Assembly: GCA_002270565.1 (NCBI GenBank)
Contig: NQMI01000254.1
Location: 1 to 33,564 of the forward strand
Reading direction: 5' to 3'
DNA from: Stenocarpella maydis
Lineage: Eukaryota > Ascomycota > Sordariomycetes > Diaporthales > Diaporthaceae
Length of the DNA stretch: 33,564 nucleotides
Shown here: positions 19,839 through 29,820 of the stretch, piece by piece
How positions within the stretch are numbered: the stretch's first letter is position 1
How the letters are laid out: each line of letters opens with the position of its first letter
Notes under the pieces: generated by a model
Database searches by the model: none
What the model was told of the DNA's origin: nothing
Seen by the model: the letters and a program-made list of their open reading frames with translations, nothing else
Translations under genes and position numbers: made by a program

Positions 19839-21100
19839 ATGTTTGCCCACGCCGTGCACACCCGAGCCGCGTCGCGTGCTGTCACATCAGCCGCCCGACG
19901 CACGCGACCAATCGCCCCCGGCCTCCTGCTGCGGATCTTGTCCAGGAGGAGCTCCAGCACGGAGGCGGCCAGGGGCACCCAGGCCCGGACGGGCTTCGTG
20001 AGGCGCAAGCTCCAGATCCCGACGCCGGGCCCCCGGCGACCCCTGCTTCGCCATCCCTGGCCGCCCGTCGCCGTCCTCCGCACCGTCGCCGGCATCCGCG
20101 ACTGGGCCTCCGCCGCCTGTGATGACCGCCCGGCCGGCGGCTGCGGCGGCGACGACCAGGGCTTGGCCCTCGTGCCTACCATGGGCGCCCTGCACGAGGG
20201 CCACCTGCGCCTGATCCGCGAGGCCGCGAGCCGCGGGCACACCAAGATTGTCGTGAGCATCTACGTCAACCCGGCGCAGTTCGGCGTCGCCGAGGACCTC
20301 GCAGCTCAAGACGTGGGACGCCGACTGCGCCGCGCCGGGCTGCTGTGGTGCTGAGCGCCGCCGGCGGCCAGGGGGCGCGCCCCCTCGACATGGCCGTCTT
20401 CGCGCCCACCACCCGCGAGAGTACGTCGGGCTTCCCGGGCCAGGAGGTCGGGTCGCACGGGAGCTTCGTGACCATCACGCCGGTGGGGTCGGTGCTCGAG
20501 GGCCGCGCGCGCCCGACCTTCTTCCGCGGCGTCGCCACCGTGTGCATGAAGCTCTTCAACATCGTGCAGCCGTCGCGCGTCTTCTTCGGCCAGAAGGACG
20601 TGCAGCAGACCGTCGTCGTCCGCCGCATGGTCCGGGACTTTTGCATGCCCCTCGAGGCCGCCGTGGTCCCCACCGTGCGCGACCCCGCCGACGGCCTCGC
20701 CCTCAGCAGCCGCAACGTCTACCTGGGCGCCAGGAGGCGGCGCGTCGCCCCCGTCCTGTACCGCGCGCTGAGGGCCGCCGAGGATGCGTACCTGGTCGGC
20801 GGCGCTACCGAGGCGGGCGAGGTCGTCCCTGCCGCCCTCAGGGTGATACTTGACACGCTGGGGAGGCAGAAGGAGCTGCCGCCACACGAGGGGGTGCTGT
20901 TTCAGCTCGATTACATATCCCTGGCCGACCCTGATACCATGGAGGAGATCGAGGTGATTGACCCGTCAAGGGGCGCCATTCTGAGCGGGGCCATCAAGAT
21001 GCTGCCCGTCCATGCGCCACAAGAAGGCGAGGATCTTGGTCACAACAATGGGCCACCGGTCAGACTGATAGACAACATCATTTTGCCGCCAAAGGCGTAG
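19839..21100 (+). pseudogene. Pantothenate synthase (pantoate-beta-alanine ligase) with disrupted frame: pseudogene or sequence error
   Basis: The enzyme joins pantoate and beta-alanine with ATP to make pantothenate, the CoA precursor; it is PanC in bacteria and Pan6 in yeast. The N-terminus from 19839 is rich in Arg, Ala and Ser ([12 protein letters not shown]) and looks like a mitochondrial leader. Family motifs follow: [15 protein letters not shown] (about 112-126; ATP-site HxGH), IYVNPAQFG (about 141-149), then after the breaks GVATVCMKLFNIVQP, VFFGQKDVQQTVV, and DGLALSSRNVYLG, ending RLIDNIILPPK. The frame shifts between EDLA (20292-20303) and KTWDADCA (20308-20331), and again before VVLSAAGG (20345). 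Near 20427, RESTSG replaces the expected REMYPSG. Each site is explained by loss of a few bases, and no GT-AG intron fits. The 250 codons after the breaks are intact and well conserved, so decay is recent or the sequence is wrong in this very GC-rich stretch. Confidence 0.85.
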
Positions 21101-21757
21101 GAGTCGGGGTTTCACCAGCCGGACATGACCTGCACTAAAACAAGGTATGGGCAAGGTTTAGGATAGACACAATGATACCCATTACAGCAGGGCAACGCTG
21201 CGCCATCTGCCAGGCAAGTCGCACTCGAGGGTTCGTTCCATTGAGTCCCGTTCGGACTAGTACATGCACCCCATTCCGTTTACAACGTATATCCCGAGAC
21301 AATCTGCATACTATAACCAAAGGGATGCTCTACAAAGCGCAGGTAGTATAGCGCCCTTTTTTGGATATGAAATCCATTTTCACTCACAAATTACTAAGAG
21401 AAGCGGTTCCTTCGCGAGAAATCTAGCACGTGCGCCAATATTATAGGGTATATGGCTGTTGAGGACTTCCCCCCCAGGTTCTTCGGGCCCCACACACAGT
21501 CACGTTGTCACTTATAGATGCGGTGTAGGCACCATGGCTTCTCTCCCCGGAGGAGCCCCCTGAACGGGCCTCAGGGGAGTGCGAGATGCTTCCCCCCCTA
21601 GGCGGATTATTCAAGTTGAGCGCAGCGGAAAAGGGGGGGGGGGCGGCACGTGGATTTAACCCACCTGGTTATTCAAATGGCCTCCTTTCTTTGCTTTTGT
21701 ACCTGCAGTGACCACATGAGGGAGAAGCCAGTAGTTCTTACAATATTTGAGTTATAT
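21101..21757. other. Convergent 3' intergenic region between pantothenate synthase and the acyltransferase
   Basis: No gene is recognised. It holds a 7-bp inverted repeat CCCCTGA / TCAGGGG (21557-21577) and a run of 10 or more G near 21632-21643. Both are low-complexity features with no assigned role. Confidence 0.5.
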
Positions 21758-24374
21758 CTACAACCGCGCTCTTTTTTCGAGGCCCCTGCGCCGGCGCTGC
21801 TCCCTGACAGTCCTCTTCAGAAGGAGCGCGTCCTCATTGCTCAGGGTGGGATAGCTGCCCTTCTCTTTCCCCTTGCCCTTGCCTCTCCCCTCGGCACCGC
21901 TCACCGCCTCCTCGAAAAGCTTGCTCCCGAGCAGGTCCGTCAGCCGTACTACCCTCGTGCTCACCGTCGCCCCGTCTCGCCTGTTCTTGCCCTCGCGCCG
22001 GCTGCTCGCAATCTTTTCGGTAAAGCTCCACAGCCGAGAGCCTATGGCGTTGAGACTGCCGGTCGCCGGGTCTCGGGGTGGCTGCCATTCGGGCGCCAGG
22101 CGTAGCCGCGGTGGGATCTTGCTGTCTCTGGATTTGACTACTTGGATGATGCCTTCCTCCTCGAAGCGCGTGTAGGCGTTCTTGAGAGTTTCCTTGTTGA
22201 CGGCTTCGAAGTAGGAGAGGTCGCCTTGATGGTACAAGGTTTTTCCCAGCTGGCATGTAGGTTAGAATTCGCAGGCTGGCGTTTGCGGTTGCTTGGGCAG
22301 AACTCGCCAGCTGAGCACTGTTCTGTGCCTTAGATACCTCAATCCAAACCTCACTCGCTTGTTCAGGGGGTGGTGTCAGGCCCATTAATGATACGGCGGC
22401 CAGCCAGCTGGCCTCTATGAACGGCCATATCAGGAAGCAGTAGAAGTCATAATTCTCCCGACCGACCTTCCTCTCCTGATCAGACAGCCCCACTGTTGTC
22501 ACCTTGCCCTGTTCGTCCCGCTTGAGAGTTAAAACACCGTCGGCTTCAAGGCCAGCGAGGGTCTTGTTGAGGTTAACGGCCAGCCCTTCACCCGAGAATA
22601 TAAACTCTCCCCTGAAGAGGGAGCTGAGAAATAGAACTTGGTCATGTAAGTCCTCATATGAAATGTCTTGTATGGCCGGACCGCCGCCTTGTTTGACGCG
22701 GGTGTACATGCCCGCCGAGACCAATGCCTCGGTGATGAACAGGTGGATGGTCATATTCCTGTAGAAGCTCAGCTGGAAGCGATCGACGGCGTAATAGGTG
22801 GGCTCCAGAAGACCCTCGACGACGCCGACCAGGTCCCTGCCGAGCACCTCAAGACCACGGTCGATCACCTCGGACAGAGGGGCATTACCAAAGTGGGCGA
22901 CGCGGCCGCCCTTTGCGCGCACCCTCCCGATAAGCCATTCTACCCTCCTGATGAGCTCGGTCTTGCCCACACCACGACCGCGCAGGGTCAAGAGAACGGT
23001 TCCGATGAGGGCTGTGGGCATCACCACGGAGACGTCGTTGATGTCGCCCAAAACCCTATATCCGAGGATGCGGAGGAGCTTCTGGCGCGTGCTGGGGTCC
23101 AGGTCCACCTTGAGAGACCTCGCGGGATGGTTTAGCTTGGCGAGCTGCTCGTTGATGAAACCTCGTAGGCTCCACGGCTCGTGGAAGCGCACGTCGACCC
23201 TGCCTAGCCTCAGGGAGAGTACGGACCCGCCGCTGCTCAGGAAGTCTGCGAGGTTCTCCTTCTTCTTGGGCACGCCGAGTAACTCTGTGACGTAGCCCTC
23301 GGTCTCGATGACCTTGTCGTATTGGGTGCTGACCGGGCATATAATGGTGTCCTTGACCCGTCCAGACAGTAGGCTGTCGATGATGAAGCCCAGTATTCCA
23401 AACTTTGGCGACAGCAGCTTGCCGGTCCTCGACCGCCCGCCCTCGATGAAGCATTCAAAGTTAAACCCACCCTGCAGCAAAGTATCGATATATGTCTGGA
23501 CAAGCGTTGTATACAGGGCGTCATCTCCAAACGCCCTCCGTATGTAGAATGCGCCGGCGTGTTGCAGGAAACTGCCCACGAGCGGGAAGTTCAGGTTGTC
23601 GCCAGCAACGACCACTGGCAGGGCAATGCCGAGGCGGTAGCAGATGAGCTGCATTGAGACGTAATCGACGTGCGACCGATGGCAAGGCAGGAAGACAATG
23701 CTCTGCTTATTGGCCGCAGCCTTCTCGGCCACCCTCCGCAGCCGCAGGACCTCCTCCGAGGATACGTGTATTCCCTGGTGGTATGCCCTGGTCAGGAGCT
23801 GGGTGACGAGATAGTAGGCGCCTCTGATGAATGTCTTGCTCTCGAATTTGCAGATCATCTGGTCCGTCCACGCCTCTGCGACCTCCCTCAGGCCGCTCTC
23901 GAGGAAATTCCGGCGCTGGGCCCTGCGGATCTCGTAGTCCCGGCTACCCTTCTTTCTGTCCCCCAGCAGGCCCTGGCTCTCCTCCACGGCTAGCCTGCGT
24001 TCCGCCAGCTTGGATATGCGATCGTTCAGCAGGGGAGCAGAGAGTATGGTGTTCTTCATGTTCTCGGAGAAGCCCGAGTAGAAGATGGGCTGGCCGATGA
24101 CATCGTCGTAGGCACGCCACCCTGTTCCGGAAACATACAGAGACACCTCGCGGAGGAACTGCAGCGGCTCGGAGCGGAAGTGGGCAGTGTATTTCATGAG
24201 GGCCTCGTCCTTGTCGGCTGCTGTGCTGGTGTCGGCGTCGGCATCATGGACGGCGTGGCTTGGATGGGGCACCGGAGGCTCGATGTATCCCGAGGGCTGG
24301 AGGGTGATCTGGTCGCCGAGGATCTGAAGGTCGGGCGCAGAGTCGCGCGAGGCATCGTCGTCACCGTTGGCCAT
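21758..24374 (-). CDS. Glycerol-3-phosphate / dihydroxyacetone-phosphate acyltransferase (PlsB/GNPAT family), two exons, PTS1-like end
   Basis: Exons 24374-22308 and 22249-21758 give 852 aa. The start ATG at 24374 has context GCCGCCATGG; an in-frame ATG at 24500 exists but is less likely. The acyltransferase blocks of the PlsB/DHAPAT family are present: PCHRSHVDY (H232, D237; catalytic HxxxxD), GAFYIRR, IEGGRSRTGK (E311; phosphate binding) and IICPVSTQYDKV. The enzyme transfers an acyl group from acyl-CoA to the sn-1 position of glycerol-3-phosphate or DHAP, opening glycerolipid or ether-lipid synthesis. The C-terminus is RARL; ARL fits the peroxisomal PTS1 consensus, favouring a peroxisomal DHAPAT. 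The intron is best read as GC-AG (GCGAGT at 22307 to AG at 22250), joining SAQL to LGKTLYHQGDLSYFEAVN. A GT-AG alternative from 22337 stays in frame but drops ten residues. It is divergent from POP4. Confidence 0.87.
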
Positions 24375-24893
24375 GGCGGCGACGGCAGGGCAGTAGGATG
24401 GGAGGAAGGGAAGGCGGATCGGACTCGTCTGCCCAAGTCCGAGTTCTGGCGGGAGTAAAGTCGCGTCTGGGCAGAGCGAGCGACAGTCCCCCGTCGTCAC
24501 CTTGGCGCATTCTGAGCGAGGAATCTGGGGTGCAGTGGCAATGTGACCTTCCCGTGTGGGGGGCCGCTACTTGCCGAGCTTGACTCACCCAGGCGTCCGG
24601 GTCCTGGCGTACGGAGCAGTGTACGCCATCTAGCATGTGAAGTCTCGTACTAGCCGAGCGGCACCTGCACTAAAAGTTGGGGTAAAACGGGGTGGGGGCC
24701 CCTGCATGCAGCCTTTAGTGTCCCTTCTGGTGTGGCCTCAATGACACAAAAAAGTTGGAGCTCGATCTGATTCCCTCTTGACAAACTCCCAACTCTCGCC
24801 AAAACCTAACAACCCACCACCATAGACGAGAGGCCAGGACTGACTCTCCACGGGACAATGCAGGCTCCCGCATAGCAATCAAACCTCGACAAC
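24375..24893. promoter_or_regulatory. Shared divergent promoter region of the acyltransferase and POP4 genes
   Basis: 519 bp separate the two divergent start codons. There is a 7-bp inverted repeat CACTAAA (24668-24674) / TTTAGTG (24714-24720) around a G-rich stretch with GGGGCCCC, and CT/CA-rich leader sequence before POP4. No canonical TATA box stands out on either side, as is common for housekeeping genes. Confidence 0.5.
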
Positions 24894-25601
24894 ATGACTT
24901 CAAAGGGCCAGCCGGTAGCTCAGGCGCTCCTCGCGCGCGCCCACTCGCCAACCTCGGCCGAGCGCATCTACTCAGACAGGATCCAACACCGACCACTCTT
25001 CCTGCGGCCGACCTCGCCTCCACCTCAAGCCGCCGCCCGACAGGCCCGCAGGAAGGAACGCGAGCGAAAGTCCAAGGAACGCAAGAAAGCCCTCAAGCCC
25101 AAACCACTGTCCGCCAAGCAACGGCGCAAGCTCGGCCTGTATGACGTGCCCCGTGACGGCCAGAAATATGCCACCTTCCTGCCGCTGCACAACCTCTGGC
25201 TCGGCTACATCAGGGAGATCCTTGGAACCGAGATCTACACCGGCGGCCAAGGCGCCGCGTCAAAGCTTAGCTCGGCAGACATGCACGGCGCCGAGGTCGA
25301 GGTCGTCCGAAGTGGTTGTGTCGGACGGGTGGGCATTAAGGGGATCGTGGTCAAGGACGCCAGATTCGTCTTCGAGATAATAACACCCAAAAACAAGATC
25401 AAGATCGTGCCAAAGGAAGGCACACTCTTTCGGGTCCAGGTCCCGCCACCCGACACGACCAGTGGTGGCGACACGGGCGAGGACCACGAGGCAACACCCA
25501 AGAAAAATTTGGTCTTTGAGATACACGGTGACCAGTTCTCTGTTCGTTCGGCAGACCGATCCAATAGGAAGTTCAAACCTCATTTCCTGGACAAGGTGTG
25601 A
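24894..25601 (+). CDS. POP4: RNase P / RNase MRP subunit POP4 (Rpp29, UPF0086 family)
   Basis: A single-exon gene of 235 aa with start context CGACAACATGAC. The N-terminal third is basic and rich in Lys/Arg (KERERKSKERKKALKPKP, about residues 54-71), followed by LSAKQRRKLGLYD. The conserved Rpp29 core, a small Sm-like beta barrel, follows. It shows LHNLWLGYIREILG (about 98-111), KLSSADMHGAEVEVVRSGC (about 123-141; the DLHGA-type motif), VGIKGIVVKDARFVFEIIT (about 146-164), and the C-terminal IHGDQFSVRSADRSNRKFK, which matches the family ending G.QF..R...RS..KFK. The protein binds the RNA component of RNase P (tRNA 5' maturation) and RNase MRP (pre-rRNA processing) in the nucleus and nucleolus. 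Length and motif order are normal for fungi. It is the last intact gene before the transposon block on the right. Confidence 0.93.
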   Translation: MTSKGQPVAQALLARAHSPTSAERIYSDRIQHRPLFLRPTSPPPQAAARQARRKERERKSKERKKALKPKPLSAKQRRKLGLYDVPRDGQKYATFLPLHNLWLGYIREILGTEIYTGGQGAASKLSSADMHGAEVEVVRSGCVGRVGIKGIVVKDARFVFEIITPKNKIKIVPKEGTLFRVQVPPPDTTSGGDTGEDHEATPKKNLVFEIHGDQFSVRSADRSNRKFKPHFLDKV

Positions 25602-26460
25602 GGGTCGTCGAAAAGCCCCGAACTCGGTCGGTTGGGAGTATGCGTTGCGAAACTACTAGTATCGCTGGCTCCCCAGGCACGGTATCACCGCTCAGGCTGA
25701 ATTCAGATGAGCGAATCTATGGTTTAACTGCTATTCCATTCCCATCGTGGGACCCAAGGGATACTCAGGACCGACAAAGTGCTCGGCAACGAAGCCGCAA
25801 GTGTAAAAACCACCCGTACTTGCTCTGCGGACTCTTAAGAGAATCCCGAGAAGACTCGCAGAGCGTCTACGCCATAGGAAAGCCGTCAACTTCTGTTATA
25901 TTATTATATGGTGGGCAACAAGAAAGCTCAGTATCTGGCTATTTCGCCAGGGGGCCTCGGAGTTCTGTCAGTCTACCGACATCATGGAAATATCAAGGCT
26001 TTAAGGGCCAGCCGAAGATTTTGCGGAGATAACTCCGACAAATGCGCAATATTCGCACTTAGATGTCGGCAAAGGTGGTAGTTACTCTTCAGTTGCGAAT
26101 GGATACGACTTACTGTTGGGGACGGCAGAGTCTATCATGGCTCTCTTCACAACGACCTTGCGGATCAATCTACCGGTCTGGACCAACAGGACTCCACTAC
26201 AGTTTTTCAAGGGCTACGCTCCCCACCAAGGCAGCTGTACAGGAAGAGAGCACATACGACAGGATGGGCAGATTCAGCTGTAGACCTCGGGAGGGAGCGT
26301 TTTTTCGCGTGTTAACAATATGAACTGGAGCAGGTCAAAACCCTCCAAAATAAACTAACAACAGCATCAAAAAGAAACACAAGAGAACAAACCCGTACCC
26401 GTTACTCCTGCGCCGAAAACCATGCTCCAATAATGATACTCATAAGTAACTGCAAGCTTA
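25602..26460. other. Region downstream of POP4 with no recognised gene
   Basis: Normal base composition at first. Short plus frames at 25598-26032 and 26063-26323 show no domain, leader or conserved pattern. The final part (about 26330-26400) is A-rich. It may contain the POP4 3' UTR and the 5' flank of the former 5S gene. Confidence 0.45.
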
Positions 26461-26513
26461 CCCATACGGCCATAGATACAGGAACATACGGGATCCCATC
26501 AGCTCTCCCATAG
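26461..26513 (+). rRNA. 5S rRNA gene fragment (5' half), truncated
   Basis: About 53 nt starting CCATACGGCCATAGATACAG and including GGGATCCCATCAGCTCTCCC match the 5' half of fungal 5S rRNA: helix I ATACGGCC, then the GGGATCCC loop region up to CCCATAG. The next bases should be roughly ATAAGC, but instead the sequence passes straight into AT-rich transposon-like DNA. The 3' half, with most of the internal promoter, is absent nearby. It is a non-functional remnant, typical of the dispersed 5S genes of filamentous ascomycetes. Identification is from memory of the 5S consensus. Confidence 0.75.
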
Positions 26514-27730
26514 CTGGTTTTATTTTTAATACAGTTACTCATATAGCTAAAAGAAATATAGCCTTATTAATAAATAATAACTTAACAAAAATTAAAGCTA
26601 TTTTAGCAATTTCTCCTATTATTAAGCTTATAATCTTTAAGTTAATAATCATAGTAATAATAATTAATAAATACTTAATATTATATATAAAAAAGCTTTA
26701 ACTTCTTTTTTTTAAATTATTCTTTTATAAATAAAATTGATTTCTTTTTTATATAATTATCTAATAAAATGAATTCTTAATTATTTATTTGAATAAATTT
26801 TAATTTATGTATATTTTAATGGTTTTTTAATTAGTTATATTAAATATCTATTATCATTAAAGTTTTGATAATATAAATAAAATTATAATTATTTATTATT
26901 TATAATAAATTATTTATATACTAATATCTGTAAATAAATTTAATGCTTTTTAAAAAATAAATATTTAATACAAGTTAATGTATATTATTTAGTGTTAGTT
27001 AATTTTATAAATTTTGAAAAATTAAAATACATATACTAAAATTAAAAATATTAAAGTTAATATAAAATAATCTTTATTTGTTAAATGGCCTTTGCCATAT
27101 GGCTGTTAGTACGTATGTACAGTGGTTATCAAACTGGTTCTGTTATTTGATGATCTATCTAGGTTCTGAAACGAGGGAGGGGAAGCACACGATAGGGGCT
27201 TAAGGCCTCCGTGCGGTACCTAAGTGGCTAACTAAGCCACCTCATCCCCATACTAATGTGCGATCCTAAGTGCTATTCCAACACTAGGGATCTTTTCTTT
27301 TATAATTATATATCTTCCTTTCAGCCTTTAAGCAGGTTGAACTACTTATATACCTTCCTTCTTAATAAAATCCCCCTCCTCTCCTCCTATAGGTTGTGCT
27401 GCTTTTCACTTTATATACTGCTTGTAACCTCTAATCACTTAGCTAATATTAGTTATTATTCAATATCTCTTTTACTTCTAACTACTCATACTTCTCTTAT
27501 TATCCTTACTTTATAGCTCTTCATATATATAAAAGGAGCAAAAGAAGCACATCCTTAGTAAGATATCTCCTTTATAAGTTACTTACTTATATAATTAACT
27601 TATTGCTAGCTAGGGATGCTAATACTATATACTTCCTTCCTAATATAAAACTTCTTCCTCTTTTTCTCTCTCTCTCTTTCTTCCCTTCTTCCTTTCTTTA
27701 TTATATAATACCTATATACCTATATATAAA
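26514..27730. other. Extremely AT-rich block, probably RIP-degraded repeat DNA
   Basis: From about 26525 to 27085 the sequence is almost entirely A and T, with no coding signal on either strand. A short GC-normal piece (about 27086-27270) has an LTR-like look, beginning TGTTAGTACG at about 27104, and holds the small hairpin GTGGCT-AACTA-AGCCAC (about 27224-27240). After it comes pyrimidine-rich, AT-rich sequence with a CT microsatellite (about 27655-27700). Small open frames here, for example 27256-27516, are low-complexity and not genes. Confidence 0.6.
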
Positions 27731-28327
27731 TGTTAAACGGAACCGCTCAGCAGGGCGTTGGCACTTCCTGCAAGGAGTTACCCTAGACTTCTTGTAAGGA
27801 GTTACCCTAGACTTTCTAGCAAGGAGTTATCCTAGACTTGCGAGTCAGGCGATTTTCGCTAAGTACGCCCAGTGCGTGCGCGACGCAAGATGAGTTTGGT
27901 GGCCGTGAGTCGATTATTTTGGCCTGCATTTGCACCTTAATTCAGACCTCTGCATTACCCTTATTTCTTACCCAAAAAGTATATAACTTGATGCATTAGA
28001 TAGCTTGATTTCTGAAGTTTGTATGTACTTAATTTGGGCATTGCCAGGGCTATGGTTGGCTGGTGGCTTGGAACCAAAGATGGTGTGTTGGAAGGGCGAA
28101 TTCTCCGGCATTTGCAAATTTGCACCAGAGCCTACCGCAGCGTGCCCAGGGGTGAGACGAGGTCGGAGGGTATATAAGGAGGGCTTACAGAAGCCCAACT
28201 TAATTCAATACAAAGTTGTCCAGACCATTGTCAATTGTCCGAATTCGCCTCAGGGCACTATACTGCGACCCTGCCGATATACACACACGCTGAACTGAAT
28301 GCTATTCTATAGCACAAATTCATCAGA
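27731..28327 (+). mobile_element. LTR-like insert of normal GC content (possible solo LTR)
   Basis: This 597-bp block starts TGTTAAACGG and stands out from AT-rich DNA on both sides. ATAAA lies immediately before it (27726-27730) and after it (28328-28332), a possible 5-bp target duplication, although this motif is common in AT-rich DNA. Inside are three tandem 24-25-bp repeats and a promoter-like GTATATAAGGAGGG (about 28169-28182), as in LTR U3/R regions. The right end does not finish in a clean CA, so the boundaries are tentative. No RIP-type decay is apparent, suggesting a younger insertion. Confidence 0.45.
27772..27844 (+). repeat. Three tandem copies of a 24-25-bp unit
   Basis: The unit AAGGAGTTACCCTAGACTT plus 5-6 variable bases occurs at 27772-27795, 27796-27820 and 27821-27844. 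The third copy has one C-to-T change (GTTATCC). It lies near the left end of the LTR-like insert. Confidence 0.85.
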
Positions 28328-29180
28328 ATAAACCTTTAGTATATATTTATATAATTACTTCTTCTTCTTTAACTTATTTAATAAAATTTCCTTACTTATA
28401 TAATATCTTTTAGCTTGCGCTCTTCTTCTTATAGCCCTTATAGCTTGGTTATCTCACCTGTTGTACCTCCTATTAGGCCTGTATCTATTATAGCAGCACC
28501 CTTAGTTCCTCTACTAATGGGTAGTGCTTACCTACTGGAGCTGCTCTTTAGCATCCTAAATTCTATGCCTAGCCTAACTGCTAGCTGCTGCATTATAACT
28601 CTCCCAACTAGTAACTTTATGAATTAGACTCTTCTTACTACCCTTTACATTAATGTTTATATAAGCTCTTTCCCCTCCTTTACTATATTTCTAACCTTTA
28701 TATAAATATAATAGGAGGCTAAGTATATAGTTGCCACCCTTCTTTTGTATAATATTTACATTCTAGCGGATATTAATATATCTAAAGCTAATATTATTGC
28801 CTACCTCCTTTATTATTTAAGCTACTTCCATATAATCTTAATTCAGTTATATGATAAGCAAGTTAGTAAGAAATACCCAAAGTGTAAGCCTAAGACTTAT
28901 AAATTTAAGGATTATATATAAATTCCAGGCTTCCAGGGGGGTGCTTGTGCAACCTGTATCTAGTAGTTACTAGCTTAGAAGTATCCCTACTATAAGAAGT
29001 ATGAGGCTGATACTAGTTATATGGGGCGTGGAAATCAGTAGGGTGGTAGTTTAGGTGATAATAGCGAGGGGTCCTCCCGGAATCCTATGATTATAGAGGA
29101 TATTAAGCAGGAGATTAAGGCGGAGGAGGCCGAGCCTATTATCAATCCTTGTGCCTTTAGCTATATAGTGGAGTAGGTAG
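28328..29180 (+). pseudogene. Decayed Cys-containing reading frame on plus, transposon-associated, family uncertain
   Basis: After AT-rich leader sequence, the plus strand from about 28790 to 29175 reads coherently with a few RIP-type stops: ANIIAYLLYYLSYFHIIL, KYPKCKPKTYKFKDYI, PGFQGGACATCI, KYPYYKKYEADTSYMGRGN, then an acidic tail EDIKQEIKAEEAEPIINPCA. Restoring Tyr to Cys at likely mutated codons would give several CxxC pairs and a GACATC motif, faintly like the small Cys-rich DUF3716-type proteins found in fungal genomes. The evidence is weak. It lies between the LTR-like insert and the copia element and reads opposite to the copia. Confidence 0.35.
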
Positions 29181-29820
29181 TTCTGGGTTATATAGTGATT
29201 TTCAAAAGATTGACATTTTGTATAGTAGAATAAAGGGTTGAGTTATATAATGTACTTTTTATATTATATATTATGAAATTTAAACTCCCTTTTTACTACT
29301 TTTTGATTATATAGATTGCAATTTAAGTATTAGTATGGGTTCTTAGTGGCTTATTTTTATATATTTTAGCTTTATCTATCTTTATTTAAGGCTTATCTTG
29401 GTCTTTCTAGACCCTATCTAGCTTTATTTAAGTCCTATCTTACTATATCCAGGCCATATTGAGGTTCATCCAAGTCCTATTCTTATCTATTAAGGTCCTA
29501 TCCTTAGGTATCTAGGTTATATCCAGCTCTATATAGGGCCTGTCCTCCTCTATCCGGGTGTTATCTAGCTTCATATAAGTTAAAAATCCATTAGTCCAGC
29601 TTACTTCCAGCTTTATATAGATCCAAGATCTATCTGCCTATGTTAATTCCAGCTTAATTCCGGCTCCGTTCCAGCTTAGTTCCAACTTCCATATGGGTCC
29701 AGATCCTCAACATTTTCTTCCGTACAGACCCCCTATTTTCTACAGCCTATCCTTCATACATTCAGACTCCCTCTCTAATTCCTCCCCCTTTTTATATAGA
29801 CTACCTACTTCTTCCTATTC
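29181..29820. repeat. Degenerate tandem-repeat tract at the 3' end of the copia relic
   Basis: From about 29370 to 29710, variants of TCCAGCTTTATATAG, AAGTCCTATCT and TTCCAGCTTA recur every roughly 20-25 bp with many transitions, as in a mutated minisatellite. It lies just past the end of the copia RNase H coding region, where the 3' UTR or 3' LTR would be. No gene was recognised. Confidence 0.4.

Noticed and set aside
20300..20345. Introns as explanation for the pantothenate synthase frame breaks
   Set aside because: The gaps are only a few bases and no GT-AG pair of workable length restores the conserved sequence.
21557..21577. CCCCTGA/TCAGGGG hairpin as a terminator
   Set aside because: Rho-independent terminators are bacterial, there is no T-run, and the stem is only 7 bp.
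27104..27150. Missing 3' half of the 5S gene at TTAGTACGTATGTACAGTGG
   Set aside because: Only a loose resemblance to the 5S 3' half; it reads better as the start of an LTR-like piece.
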